From positions 5,552,501 to 5,616,500 of the forward strand of contig NZ_CP029693.1 of the NCBI RefSeq assembly GCF_003228315.1: a stretch of DNA of 64,000 bases, in the 5' to 3' direction. The notes under the pieces were generated by a model. That model was given only the letters and a program-made list of their open reading frames with translations. It ran no database searches and was not told the origin of the DNA. The position numbers were made by a program, and so were the translations under genes. Position 1 is the stretch's first letter, and the number at the start of each line of letters is the position of its first letter. This document shows positions 51,443-60,209 of the stretch, one piece after another. The DNA comes from Pseudomonas putida (GTDB taxonomy: Bacteria > Pseudomonadota > Gammaproteobacteria > Pseudomonadales > Pseudomonadaceae).

Positions 51443-54400
51443 TAGCCAGCCTCTTTAGAAGGTTCAATGGCATCGTCCTGGCTGGCGGTTTTGCGCTGGC
51501 CCAAAGACGATACGGTGACGAAGAACAGCGGGACCCAGAAGATCGCCAGTACGGTGGCGGTGATCATACCGCCAATCACACCGGTACCGATGGCATGCTG
51601 GCTACCGGAGCCTGCGCCCGTGGAGATCGCCAGTGGCACCACGCCGAGCACGAACGCGAGCGAGGTCATGATGATCGGTCGCAGACGCATGCGGCAGGCT
51701 TCGATCGCCGCATCGCGCAGGCTGCGCCCATGTTCATGCAGCTCCTTGGCAAATTCGACAATCAGAATCGCGTTTTTCGCCGCCAGACCGATAGTCGTCA
51801 ACAAGCCCACCTGGAAGTACACGTCGTTGGACAGGCCGCGCAGGCTGGTGGCCATCAGCGCACCGATGATCCCCAGCGGTACTACCAGCATCACCGCAAT
51901 CGGAATCGACCAGCTTTCATACAGCGCCGCCAGGCACAGGAACACCATCAGCAGCGACAACGCGTACAACGCCGGAGCCTGGGAGCCGGACAAACGTTCC
52001 TCATAAGACAGACCGGTCCAGGAGATACCGACACCCGCTGGCAGTTTCTTGGCGATGGCTTCGACTTCGGCCATGGCTTCACCGGTGGAATAACCCGGCG
52101 CCGGAGCACCAAGAATTTCCATCGCTTCCACACCGTTGTAGCGGGCCAGTTTCGGCGAGCCGTAGATCCACTCGCCCTTGGCGAACGCCGTGAACGGAAC
52201 CATGGTGCCTTCGCGGTTACGCACGTACCACTTCTGCAGGTCTTCCGGACTCATGCGCGCGCCTGGCTTGCCTTGCACGTACACCTTCTTCACCCGACCA
52301 CGGTCGATGAAGTCGTTGACGTAGCTACTGCCCAGGGCAATCGACAGGGTGTTGTTGATGTCGGCGATGGTAATGCCCAGGGCACTGGCCTTCTCGTCAT
52401 CGATTTCCAACTGGTACTGCGGTTCGTCGTTCAGGCCGTTCGGACGCACTTGCGCCAGCACTTTGCTTTGCGCGGCCATGCCGAGGAACTGGTTGCGCGC
52501 TTCCATCAACTTGTCGTGACCGATACCGGCGCGGTCCTGCAGGAACACGTCGAAACCGGTGGCGTTACCCAGCTCCAGTACCGCCGGCGGGGCGAAGGCG
52601 AACACCATCGCATCGCGGAAGGTGAAGAAGTGCTGCTGGGCGCGGGCCGCAACCTTGAACACATTGTTATCGGCGTTACGCTCGTCCCACGGGCGCAGCA
52701 TGATGAACGCCATACCCGAGCTCTGGCCTCGGCCGGCGAAGTTGAAGCCGGTCACGGTAAACACCGAGTTCACTGCATCGCCTTCACCGCCATCCTTGCC
52801 CGGACGCAGCAGGAATTCACGCATCTGGTCCACGACCACTTGGGTGCGCTGGGACGTCGAGCCGGCCGGGGTCTGTACCTGGGCGAACAGTACGCCCTGG
52901 TCTTCTTCCGGCAGGAACGCGGTCGGAATGCGGGTGAACAGCCAGATCATGCCGACAACGATGATGAGGTAGGCCAGCAGGTACGGTGCCTTCTGCGCCA
53001 GCATGTTGCCCACGCCGCGCTCGTAGCTGCGTACGCCACGGTCGAAGTTGCGGTTGAACCAGCCGAAGAAGCCGCGTTTGGGTGTGCCGTGCTCGCCTTT
53101 CGGAATCGCCTTGAGCATGGTGGCGCACAGTGCCGGGGTGAAGATCAGGGCCACCAGTACCGACAGGGCCATGGCCGAAACGATGGTGATCGAGAACTGC
53201 TTGTAGATCACGCCGGTGGAGCCGCTGAAGAACGCCATCGGCAGCAGTACCGCCGACAGTACCAGGGCGATACCCACCAGGGCGCCCTGGATCTGCCCCA
53301 TGGATTTCTTGGTGGCTTCCTTGGGTGACAGGCCTTCTTCGCTCATCACCCGTTCGACGTTTTCCACCACGACGATGGCGTCGTCCACCAGCAAGCCGAT
53401 GGCCAGCACCATGCCGAACATGGTCAGGGTGTTGATGCTGAAGCCGGCGGCCGCGAGGATGCCGAAGGTACCGAGCAATACCACCGGCACGGTCATCGTG
53501 GTGATGACGGTGGCACGGAAGTTCTGCAGGAACAGGAACATCACCAGGAACACCAGCACGATCGCTTCGACCAGGGTTTCAACCACACCCTTGATCGATT
53601 CGGTCACCACCGGGGTGGTGTCGTACGGGAACACCACTTCCATCCCTTGCGGGAAGAACGGCTTGAGGTTGTCGATGGTCTTGCGCAGGGCTTTTGCGGT
53701 GTCGAGGGCGTTGGCACCGTTGGCCAGTTTCACCGCAAGGCCAGAAGCCGGTGCGCCGTTGAACTGGGCGTTGATGCTGTAGTTCTCGCCACCCAGGCCG
53801 ACTTCGGCGACATCTTTCAGGCGAACCTGGGAACCGTCCTTGTTGACCTTGAGCAGGATCTTGTTGAACTGCTCGGCGGTCTGCAGACGGGTCTTGCCGA
53901 TGATCGTCGCGTTCAGCTGGGTGCCGGGCAGCGCAGGCAGGCCGCCGAGCTGGCCGGAGGAGATCTGCACGTTTTGCGCGGCGATGGCGGTCTTGACGTC
54001 GATCGGGGTCAGGTTGAAGTTGTTCAACTTGGCCGGATCCAGCCAGATACGCATGGCGTACTGCGAACCGAACACCTGGAAGTCACCGACACCCGCGGTA
54101 CGCGAGATCGGGTCCTGCATGTTGGACACGATGTAGTTGGACAGGTCGTCCTTGGTCATGCTGCCGTCGCGGGACACCACGCCGATCACCAACAGGAAGT
54201 TTTTCACTGCCTTGGTCACGCGGATACCCTGCTGCTGCACTTCTTGCGGCAACAGTGGGGTGGCCAGGTTCAGCTTGTTCTGTACCTGAACCTGCGCGGT
54301 GTCGGAGTTGGTGCCTTGCTCGAAGGTCGCGGTGATGGTCATGGTGCCGTCGGAGTTACTTTCCGACGACACATAACGCAGGTTGTCGATACCGTTGAGT

Positions 54401-54603
54401 TGCTGTTCGATCACCTGGACCACGGTGTCCTGCACGGTTTGCGCCGATGCGCCCGGATAGGTCACGGAGATGGCGATGGCCGGCGGTGCAATGCTCGGGT
54501 ACTGGTTGATCGGCAGCCGCAGGATCGACAGTGCCCCGACCAGCATGATCACCAGGGCAATTACCCAGGCGAAAATCGGACGGTCGATAAAGAATTTCGA
54601 CAT
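51442..54603 (-). CDS. ttgB: RND efflux inner-membrane transporter (TtgB/MexB/EmhB)
   Basis: This proton-driven HAE-1 multidrug and solvent pump has 1053 residues, as in MexB. It opens MSKFFIDRPIFAWVIALVIM. The proton-relay Asp pair is in GLLVDDAIVVVENVERVMSE, and the Lys equivalent to MexB K939 in GLAAKNAILIVEFAKELHEH. The porter and docking domains fill the large periplasmic loops (about 30-335 and 560-865). It is the middle gene of ttgABC, 3 bases after ttgA. Confidence 0.96.
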   Translation of the reverse strand: MSKFFIDRPIFAWVIALVIMLVGALSILRLPINQYPSIAPPAIAISVTYPGASAQTVQDTVVQVIEQQLNGIDNLRYVSSESNSDGTMTITATFEQGTNSDTAQVQVQNKLNLATPLLPQEVQQQGIRVTKAVKNFLLVIGVVSRDGSMTKDDLSNYIVSNMQDPISRTAGVGDFQVFGSQYAMRIWLDPAKLNNFNLTPIDVKTAIAAQNVQISSGQLGGLPALPGTQLNATIIGKTRLQTAEQFNKILLKVNKDGSQVRLKDVAEVGLGGENYSINAQFNGAPASGLAVKLANGANALDTAKALRKTIDNLKPFFPQGMEVVFPYDTTPVVTESIKGVVETLVEAIVLVFLVMFLFLQNFRATVITTMTVPVVLLGTFGILAAAGFSINTLTMFGMVLAIGLLVDDAIVVVENVERVMSEEGLSPKEATKKSMGQIQGALVGIALVLSAVLLPMAFFSGSTGVIYKQFSITIVSAMALSVLVALIFTPALCATMLKAIPKGEHGTPKRGFFGWFNRNFDRGVRSYERGVGNMLAQKAPYLLAYLIIVVGMIWLFTRIPTAFLPEEDQGVLFAQVQTPAGSTSQRTQVVVDQMREFLLRPGKDGGEGDAVNSVFTVTGFNFAGRGQSSGMAFIMLRPWDERNADNNVFKVAARAQQHFFTFRDAMVFAFAPPAVLELGNATGFDVFLQDRAGIGHDKLMEARNQFLGMAAQSKVLAQVRPNGLNDEPQYQLEIDDEKASALGITIADINNTLSIALGSSYVNDFIDRGRVKKVYVQGKPGARMSPEDLQKWYVRNREGTMVPFTAFAKGEWIYGSPKLARYNGVEAMEILGAPAPGYSTGEAMAEVEAIAKKLPAGVGISWTGLSYEERLSGSQAPALYALSLLMVFLCLAALYESWSIPIAVMLVVPLGIIGALMATSLRGLSNDVYFQVGLLTTIGLAAKNAILIVEFAKELHEHGRSLRDAAIEACRMRLRPIIMTSLAFVLGVVPLAISTGAGSGSQHAIGTGVIGGMITATVLAIFWVPLFFVTVSSLGQRKTASQDDAIEPSKEAG

Positions 54604-54606
54604 GGT

Positions 54607-55776
54607 TTAATCCTTTTTACCGCTGGAAGCCTGTTCAGCTGCCTTGGCGGGTGCCGGGCTCGCGGTTCCGGCAGGGGCACCGACGTTGGTTGCATCAGTG
54701 GCCTTGACTTCGATGCCTGGCTTGACGAATTGCAGGCCTTCGGTGATCAGGCGGTCGCCGGCCTTCAGGCCGTCTTCGATCAGCCACTGATTGCCGACGG
54801 TACGGCTGGCCTTGAGCTGGCGCAGTTCGACCTTGTTGTCGGCACCGACGACCAGTGCGGTCGGCGTGCCCTTGAGGTCGCGGGTCACGCCTTGCTGCGG
54901 GGCCAGGATCGCTGCGCTGTTCACACCGGCTTGCAACTGGGCGTGAACGAACATGCCCGGAAGCAGGGTGTGGTCAGGGTTCGGGAACACTGCACGCAGG
55001 GTCACGGAGCCAGTGGTCTGGTCGACCGAGACTTCGGAGAACTCCAGCTTGCCGTCCAGTTTGTACTGGCTGCCGTCTTCGAGGGTCAGCTTGACCTTGG
55101 CGGCGTTGACGCCGGCCTTTTGCAGGCGACCGCTTTCCAGTTCGCGGCGCAATTGCAGCAGTTCCACGGAGGACTGCGTCACGTCGACGTAGATCGGGTC
55201 AAGTTGCTGGATCACGGCCATTGCTTCGGTCTGACCGTTGCTGACCAACGCGCCTTCGGTCACTGAAGAACGGCCGATACGACCGGACAGTGGTGCGTAA
55301 ACCTTGGTGTAGCGCACATTGATCTGGGCGGTTTGCAGGGCGGCTTCCGACTGCAGGCGGTTGGCCACGGCGGTGTCGTATTCCTGGCGGCTCACAGCCT
55401 GCTCGTTGACCAGTTGCTGGTAGCGGTCAGAGATCGACTTGGTGGAGCGCAGGTTGGCTTCGGCACTTTTCAGTGTCGCTTCATAAACCGACGGGTCGAT
55501 CTGGTAGAGCTGCTGGCCTTCCTTCACATCGCCGCCTTCCTTGAACAGGCGCTTGAGAATGATGCCGTTGACCTGCGGACGCACTTCCGCGATGCGGTAC
55601 GCACTGGTGCGGCCCGGCAGATCGGAAGTCAACGTAAACGTTTGCGGTTGCAGGGTGACGACGCCGACCTGAGGCGGTGGTGCGGCCGGTGCCGCTTCTT
55701 CCTTTTTGCATCCGCTGAGCAGCGATGCCAGGGCAATGGCGGCGACCAGAGCGGTAACAGCTGGCTTGAATTGCAT
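54607..55776 (-). CDS. ttgA: RND efflux periplasmic adaptor (TtgA/MexA/EmhA)
   Basis: This membrane-fusion lipoprotein joins TtgB to TtgC. The 389 residues start with a lipobox (LASLLSGC, Cys23). A lipoyl-like domain (PLSGRIGRSSVTEGALVSNG, about 163-182) encloses a helical hairpin (KSAEANLRSTKSISDRYQQL). Beta-barrel and membrane-proximal domains follow, and the C terminus is Ala/Pro-rich. The promoter upstream overlaps the TtgR operator. Confidence 0.95.
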   Translation of the reverse strand: MQFKPAVTALVAAIALASLLSGCKKEEAAPAAPPPQVGVVTLQPQTFTLTSDLPGRTSAYRIAEVRPQVNGIILKRLFKEGGDVKEGQQLYQIDPSVYEATLKSAEANLRSTKSISDRYQQLVNEQAVSRQEYDTAVANRLQSEAALQTAQINVRYTKVYAPLSGRIGRSSVTEGALVSNGQTEAMAVIQQLDPIYVDVTQSSVELLQLRRELESGRLQKAGVNAAKVKLTLEDGSQYKLDGKLEFSEVSVDQTTGSVTLRAVFPNPDHTLLPGMFVHAQLQAGVNSAAILAPQQGVTRDLKGTPTALVVGADNKVELRQLKASRTVGNQWLIEDGLKAGDRLITEGLQFVKPGIEVKATDATNVGAPAGTASPAPAKAAEQASSGKKD

Positions 55777-55865
55777 GAAAATCCTCGGGTCAGGCGCGTT
55801 GGAGAACGCTCAAGAAAACATGGAAGGTTAAAAAATGAGTGCCGGGTGGATAAGTAGCTTGCTAA

Positions 55866-55903
55866 GGAATATACTTACGTTCATGGTTGTTTGTAAATAC
55901 CTT
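55866..55903. promoter_or_regulatory. TtgR operator overlapping the ttgA promoter
   Basis: The stretch GTATTTACAAACAACCATGA (minus strand) continues into AACGTAAGTATATTCC. It matches the P. putida TtgR operator, which overlaps the divergent promoters. On the minus strand TTTACA and TATATT, 18 bases apart, give the -35 and -10 boxes of ttgA. Confidence 0.85.
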
Positions 55904-56044
55904 GGCTAGGTATCCTCGCCGTTACAGAGGCCGCCGCAAGGTCCGAATTGTAGGCCCGGGGACGGGAGCCCAGAACGCTCGCCCCACTTTTCTTCAGCGG
56001 ATATTCAGACATCGCTGAAGCACCCTGATTGAGGTTGTACTGCC

Positions 56045-56677
56045 ATGGTCCGTCGCACCAAAGAGGAAGCTCAAGAAACCCGCAACCAGATACTCGAAGC
56101 GGCTGAAAAAGCCTTTTACGAGCGGGGCGTGGCCCGTACCACGCTGGCGGACATCGCGACCCTGGCCGGCGTCACTCGCGGGGCCATCTACTGGCACTTC
56201 AGCAACAAGGCCGATCTGGTCCAGGCCATGCTCGACAGCCTGCACGAGCCCCTCGATGAATTGGCCAAGGCCGCCGAGAGCGAAGACGAACTCGACCCCC
56301 TGGGCTGCATGCGCCGTCTGTTGATTCATTTGTTTCATGAAGTTGCACTGGATCCCAAGACCCGGCGCATCAATGAAATTTTGTTTCACAAGTGCGAATT
56401 CACCGATGAAATGTGCGACCTGCGCCAACAGCGCCAGACCGCCAGCCTCGACTGCAACATGCGCATCGGCCTGACCCTGCGTAACGCCGTCAATCGTGGG
56501 CAACTACCGCCAGACCTCGACACTGCCCGAGCGGCCATCAGCATCCATGCCTATATAGACGGCCTGCTGTACCAATGGTTGCTGACCCCCGAAAGCTTCG
56601 AACTGCACACCGACGCCGAGCGTTGGGTCGATATCGCCATCGACATGCTGCGTTTGAGCCCCAGCCTGCGTAAATGA
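56045..56677 (+). CDS. ttgR: TetR-family efflux repressor TtgR (EmhR)
   Basis: This drug-responsive repressor of the divergent ttgABC operon has 210 residues. The N-terminal HTH is TRNQ...EKAFYERGVARTTLADIATL (about 15-45) followed by GVTRGAIYWHFSNKADLVQAM. The C-terminal ligand-binding domain includes KTRRINEILFHKCEFTDEMC. Ligands such as antibiotics and plant phenolics release TtgR from its operator in P. putida. It begins 268 bases from ttgA with the operator between them. Confidence 0.94.
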   Translation: MVRRTKEEAQETRNQILEAAEKAFYERGVARTTLADIATLAGVTRGAIYWHFSNKADLVQAMLDSLHEPLDELAKAAESEDELDPLGCMRRLLIHLFHEVALDPKTRRINEILFHKCEFTDEMCDLRQQRQTASLDCNMRIGLTLRNAVNRGQLPPDLDTARAAISIHAYIDGLLYQWLLTPESFELHTDAERWVDIAIDMLRLSPSLRK

Positions 56678-56832
56678 AACAACATGCGTAATTGCCACTA
56701 CGGGTGTCAATCGTTGAAGCCGTAGATGAACAGTTCTTCACGGGCGCTGCGGCAGAAGGCTGCTTTTATATACTTACGATTGCCAGGTTGACAGTTCGCA
56801 GGCTCGGTAATTTGTAGGGATTTTGTGTCGGC

Positions 56833-56863
56833 CCCTGTAGGAGCAAGGCTTGCCCGCGATGGC
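56833..56863. repeat. Single REP (GCAAGGCTTGC type)
   Basis: CCTGTAGGAGCAAGGCTTGC followed by CCGCGATGGCGG, without an inverted partner of the same type nearby. Confidence 0.85.
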
Positions 56864-56904
56864 GGCCTGACAGCCGACCAATGTCTTCCAGATGTACCCC
56901 AACC

Positions 56905-57012
56905 TCCTGTAGGAGCGAGCCTGCTCGCGATGGTCGTCAACGATAACGCTGGCAGCCTGACACCCCGCGGTGTTCCGTCGTCCATCGCGAGCAGGCTCGC
57001 TCCTACAGGGGA
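56905..57012. repeat. REPIN (inverted REP pair, GCGAGCCTGCTCGC type)
   Basis: The arms 56905-56933 and 56982-57012 are inverted copies. They lie immediately left of the folded element. Confidence 0.92.
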
Positions 57013-57016
57013 CCGC

Positions 57017-57345
57017 GATCTGCTTTTGCTTTGGCTTTTGATCTTGATCTTGATCTGCCCCGTCGGAAGGCCGAGTGGAGGTGTTCATCCGGGGGGAAGG
57101 CGCGCAGCGCCGTGCGGCGAAGCCGCACACATCGAGAGGAGGTGCAGCGAAGCAAACCGGAGGCGATGCCCCCGGGTGAATACCGGAGCGAGGGTATGCC
57201 GAGCCTAGGCGAGGCACCGTACGTCAGGGGATCGAGCGCTTTGGTTACTTTCGCGCTCTTCGAAAGTGACCCGCCGTAAGGGCGGAACCTTAAGTGGCCG
57301 TTACCAAAAAAATGGATATGTACACCGTCAACAAAAGCATGGCCG
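57017..57345. repeat. Highly structured, probably multicopy intergenic element
   Basis: The element reads like a family dispersed in P. fluorescens genomes (recollection; uncharacterised). It starts with TTTGCTTTGGCTTTTGATC and CTTGATCTTGATC repeats. It holds four stems: 57080-57096 with 57168-57184 (GGTGTTCATCCGGGGG against its near-complement), 57112-57128 (GTGCGGC-GAA-GCCGCAC), 57243-57271 (11 pairs, one G-T) and 57271-57285 (CCGCC-GTAAG-GGCGG). It has no convincing coding frame and is bracketed by REPs. Confidence 0.6.
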
Positions 57346-57355
57346 GCTGCCAGGC

Positions 57356-57384
57356 CGCCATCGCGAGCAGGCTCGCTCCTACAA
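57356..57384. repeat. Single REP (GCGAGCCTGCTCGC type)
   Basis: CGCCATCGCGAGCAGGCTCG continuing into CTCCTACAA, right of the folded element and 28 bases from the xenB terminator. Confidence 0.85.
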
Positions 57385-57410
57385 AGAGCAGGTCAAACCC
57401 ACGATAAATA

Positions 57411-57443
57411 AAAAGCCCCGGCTCTCTCGAGTCCGGGGCTTTT
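57411..57443 (-). terminator. Intrinsic terminator of the arsR-MFS-xenB operon
   Basis: AGCCCCGG and CCGGGGCT form the stem, with A and T runs on both sides, about 20 bases beyond the xenB stop. Confidence 0.92.
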
Positions 57444-57462
57444 ACGTTTCAACGACTGACGA

Positions 57463-58512
57463 TTACAACGTCGGATAGTCGATGTAACCCACCGGCCCCT
57501 TGCCATAGAACAGCTCAGGACGTGCCTCATTCAACGGCGCATCCGCCTTCAAGCGCGCCGGAAGATCCGGGTTGGCAATGAACGGAATACCAAACGCCAC
57601 CGCATCCGCCTTGCCCGCTGCCAGCCAGGCGTTGGCGCTGTCCTTGGTGAAGCGTTCGTTGACGATGTACGGGCCGCCGAAGGCTTCCTTGATTTGCGGG
57701 CCGAGGCTGTCGGCGCCTTCTTTCTCGCGGGAGCAGATGAAGGCGATGCCGCGTTTGCCCAGTTCACGTGCGACGTAGGTGAAGGTTTCGGCCAGGTTGT
57801 CGTCGCCCATGTCGTGGGAGTCGGCACGCGGGGCCAGGTGTACGCCGACACGGCCGGCGCCCCAGACTTCGATGGCGGCGTCGGTCACTTCCAGCAGCAG
57901 GCGAGCACGGTTTTCCAGGGAGCCGCCGTATTGGTCGGTGCGCTGGTTGGTGCTGCTTTGCAGGAACTGGTCGAGCAGGTAGCCGTTGGCGCCGTGGATT
58001 TCCACGCCGTCGAAACCGGCGGCCTTGGCGTTTTCCGCGCCGACGCGGTAGGCGTCGACGATGTCGGCGATTTCAGCGGTTTCCAGGGCGCGGGGCGTTG
58101 GGTAGTCGGCCAGCGGGCGAACCAGGCTGACGTGGCCTTTGGGCTGGATGGCGCTCGGGGCGACCGGCTTTTCGCCGTTCAGGTACGACTCATGGGACAC
58201 CCGGCCCACGTGCCACAGTTGCAGGAAGATCTTGCCGCCCGCGCCGTGGATCGCCTTGGTGACGTTGGTCCAGCCGCGGACCTGGTCGTTGGACCAGATG
58301 CCCGGGGTGTCCGGGTAGCCGACGCCCATCGGGGTGACCGAGGTGGCTTCGCTGAGGATCAGGCCGGCGGAGGCGCGTTGCACGTAGTACTCGGCCATCA
58401 GCGCGTTGGGCACACGGCCTTCGTCGGCGCGGCAGCGGGTCAGCGGGGCCATGATGATGCGGTTGGACAGCTCGAGGTCGCCCAGTTTGATCGGATCGAA
58501 AATCGTCGTCAT
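57463..58512 (-). CDS. xenB: Old yellow enzyme, xenobiotic reductase (XenB/NemA type)
   Basis: This FMN-dependent NADPH:ene reductase acts on activated alkenes, N-ethylmaleimide and nitro compounds. The 349 residues match XenB of P. fluorescens in length and in its opening (IFDPIKLGDLELSNRIIMAP). The active-site H-x-x-N lies in VEIHGANGYLLDQFLQ, and the FMN-binding RTDQYGGSLENRARLLLEV block follows (split: RTDQYGGSLENR, ARLLLEV). It is the last gene of arsR-MFS-xenB. Confidence 0.93.
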   Translation of the reverse strand: MTTIFDPIKLGDLELSNRIIMAPLTRCRADEGRVPNALMAEYYVQRASAGLILSEATSVTPMGVGYPDTPGIWSNDQVRGWTNVTKAIHGAGGKIFLQLWHVGRVSHESYLNGEKPVAPSAIQPKGHVSLVRPLADYPTPRALETAEIADIVDAYRVGAENAKAAGFDGVEIHGANGYLLDQFLQSSTNQRTDQYGGSLENRARLLLEVTDAAIEVWGAGRVGVHLAPRADSHDMGDDNLAETFTYVARELGKRGIAFICSREKEGADSLGPQIKEAFGGPYIVNERFTKDSANAWLAAGKADAVAFGIPFIANPDLPARLKADAPLNEARPELFYGKGPVGYIDYPTL

Positions 58513-58533
58513 TTACTAGCTCTCTTATGGAGA

Positions 58534-59700
58534 TCAGTGGGTAGCAGGTGCCAGTTCGGGATTACCGCTCTGACGGAAAGTGATCAGGGTCAGGACCAGG
58601 GCGAACACCGCCAGTGCAGCGGCCGCCAGGGGCACGCTGGTCAGGCCGTAGCCGTGGGCGATGACGCTGCCGCCGACCCAGGCGCCCAGGGCGTTGCCGA
58701 CGTTGAAGGCGCCGATGTTCAGGGTCGAGACCAGGTTCGGTGCGGCCTTGCCGTAGGTCACCACGTTGACTTGCAGGGCAGGCACGGCGGCGAAACACGC
58801 GGTGGCCCAGAGGAACAGGGTGATTTCGGTGGGGATCAGCGCGACGCTGGTCCAGGTCAGCACCGTGGACACCACGGCCATCGCGATGAACACGCCGATC
58901 AGCGTCGCGGCCAGGCCTTTGTCGGCCAGCTTGCCGCCGATGATGTTGCCGACGGTCAGGCCCAGGCCGATGAGCATCAGGGTCCAGGTCACGCCGCGGG
59001 GGGAGACGCCGGTGACGTCACCCAGCAGCGGCGCGACGTAGGTGAACAGGGTGAACACGGAGGCGGCGAACATCGCGGTCATACTCAGGGACAGCCAGAT
59101 ACCGGCGCCTTTGAGGGCACGCAGTTCGGCACGCATGTCGAGTTTCTCTTCATCGCGCTTGGCCGGCAGGAAGCGAATCAGGCCGATCAGGGCGATCACG
59201 CCAATCACGGTCACTGCCCAGAAGGTCGAGCGCCAGCCGGCTTGCTGACCGAGGGCGGTGCCCAGCGGTACGCCCAGCACGTTGGCCAGGGTCAGGCCGG
59301 TGAACATCAGGGCCACGGCAGACGCACGCTTGTTGGCCGGCACCAAACTGGCGGCGACCACCGAACCGATGCCGAAGAAGGCACCGTGACACAGGGCGGT
59401 GACAACCCGGGCGAACATCAGCACGTTGTAGTCGGTGGCCACCGCACAGAGCAGGTTGCCGACAATGAAAATGCCCATCAACGCCACCAGGGCGGCCTTG
59501 CGCGGCAGCCTGGCGGTGGCCAGTGCCATGAACGGCGCACCGATGGCCACGCCCAACGCATAACCGGTGACCAGCCAGCCGGCACCGGGGATCGACACAC
59601 CGAGGTCAGCCGCCACGTTGGGCAGCAAGCCCATGATGACGAATTCGGTCGTACCGATGGCGAAGGCGCTTAGCGCCAATATGAGTAGCGGGAGGGGCAT
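58534..59700 (-). CDS. MFS efflux transporter (DHA1/AraJ-like)
   Basis: The 388-residue carrier has 12 helices. The start MPLPLLILALSAFAIGTTEF carries the GTTEF motif typical of the DHA1 AraJ/YdhP-type exporters. FVIMGLLPNVAADLGVSIPG follows, and MALATARLPRKAALVALMG is motif A. It is followed by xenB after 21 bases and preceded by the ArsR gene. It probably exports a toxic compound or the product of XenB; the substrate is unknown. Confidence 0.85.
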   Translation of the reverse strand: MPLPLLILALSAFAIGTTEFVIMGLLPNVAADLGVSIPGAGWLVTGYALGVAIGAPFMALATARLPRKAALVALMGIFIVGNLLCAVATDYNVLMFARVVTALCHGAFFGIGSVVAASLVPANKRASAVALMFTGLTLANVLGVPLGTALGQQAGWRSTFWAVTVIGVIALIGLIRFLPAKRDEEKLDMRAELRALKGAGIWLSLSMTAMFAASVFTLFTYVAPLLGDVTGVSPRGVTWTLMLIGLGLTVGNIIGGKLADKGLAATLIGVFIAMAVVSTVLTWTSVALIPTEITLFLWATACFAAVPALQVNVVTYGKAAPNLVSTLNIGAFNVGNALGAWVGGSVIAHGYGLTSVPLAAAALAVFALVLTLITFRQSGNPELAPATH

Positions 59701-59735
59701 GGTTTGATTCCTTTTCGGCCTGCTGACGTAAAGGG

Positions 59736-60038
59736 TCAGAGCTCTTTGCTGAAGGTTTTGAGGAACTCCTGGATGGTTTCCTCGTTACGTTTGAAGAAGT
59801 GCCACTGGCCGACTTTGCGGCTGCTGATCAGGCCGGCGCGTTGCAGGGTCGCCAGGTGCGCGGACACCGTGGACTGCGACAGGCCGCAACGTTGATCGAT
59901 CTGCCCGGCACACACGCCGTGCTCGTTGCTGTGAGACTGATCGGGGAATTCGACGTCCGGGTCTTTTAGCCAGTGCAGGATTTCTCGCCGTACCGGGTGC
60001 GCCAGGGCTTTTATTATTTCGTCGAGATTGATGGTCAT
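59736..60038 (-). CDS. ArsR/SmtB-family transcriptional repressor
   Basis: The 100-residue winged-helix protein starts MTINLDEIIKALAHPVRREI and shows the ArsR HTH (CGLSQSTVSAHLATLQRAGL, about 52-71) and the wing ISSRKVGQWHFFKRNEE. It has two cysteines (about 43 and 51) around the HTH that could be redox sensors, but no classical metal-binding CxC motif. Leading the operon, it probably represses itself, the MFS gene and xenB. Confidence 0.88.
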   Translation of the reverse strand: MTINLDEIIKALAHPVRREILHWLKDPDVEFPDQSHSNEHGVCAGQIDQRCGLSQSTVSAHLATLQRAGLISSRKVGQWHFFKRNEETIQEFLKTFSKEL

Positions 60039-60067
60039 GATGTAGGGCTCGTGATGTGTAAAACGCT

Positions 60068-60109
60068 ATATCGCGATGAAGCGAAATTTAAATCGTTATT
60101 TCGCGATAT
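60068..60109. promoter_or_regulatory. Nested palindrome upstream of the ArsR gene (operator candidate)
   Basis: ATATCGCGA (60068-60076) and TCGCGATAT (60101-60109) form an inverted repeat that encloses GCGAAAT (60081-60087) and ATTTCGC (60098-60104). The region is AT-rich and 30 bases upstream of the ArsR gene start. Confidence 0.55.
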
Positions 60110-60209
60110 GCCAATATGATTTCGATCTCACGACCGAGCAAATCGGTATATCGGGTTATAACGATACGTTGGCTGTAACGTTACAAGGGGGCAGTGCTAA
60201 GCTGCGCGC

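Larger units (their letters stand above)
56678..57462. other. Repeat-rich intergenic region between ttgR and xenB
   Basis: These 785 bases contain a single REP, a REPIN, a folded multicopy-type element, another single REP and the xenB terminator, each listed separately. Short reading frames here (for example 57031-57279 and 57266-57478) lie inside the repeat material and are not called. Confidence 0.75.

Noticed and set aside
51250..53328. Long open frame on the plus strand opposite ttgB/ttgC
   Set aside because: Shadow of the RND transporter genes; the product is His/Arg/Gln-rich without a domain.
57031..57478. Two short frames inside the folded element (57031-57279, 57266-57478)
   Set aside because: They lie within repeat material and REPs; such frames are often annotated as hypothetical proteins in Pseudomonas but show no coding signature.
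57694..59673. 659-codon open frame on the plus strand opposite xenB and the MFS gene
   Set aside because: Spans two well-supported genes in antisense; Gly/Asp/His-rich translation typical of shadow frames.
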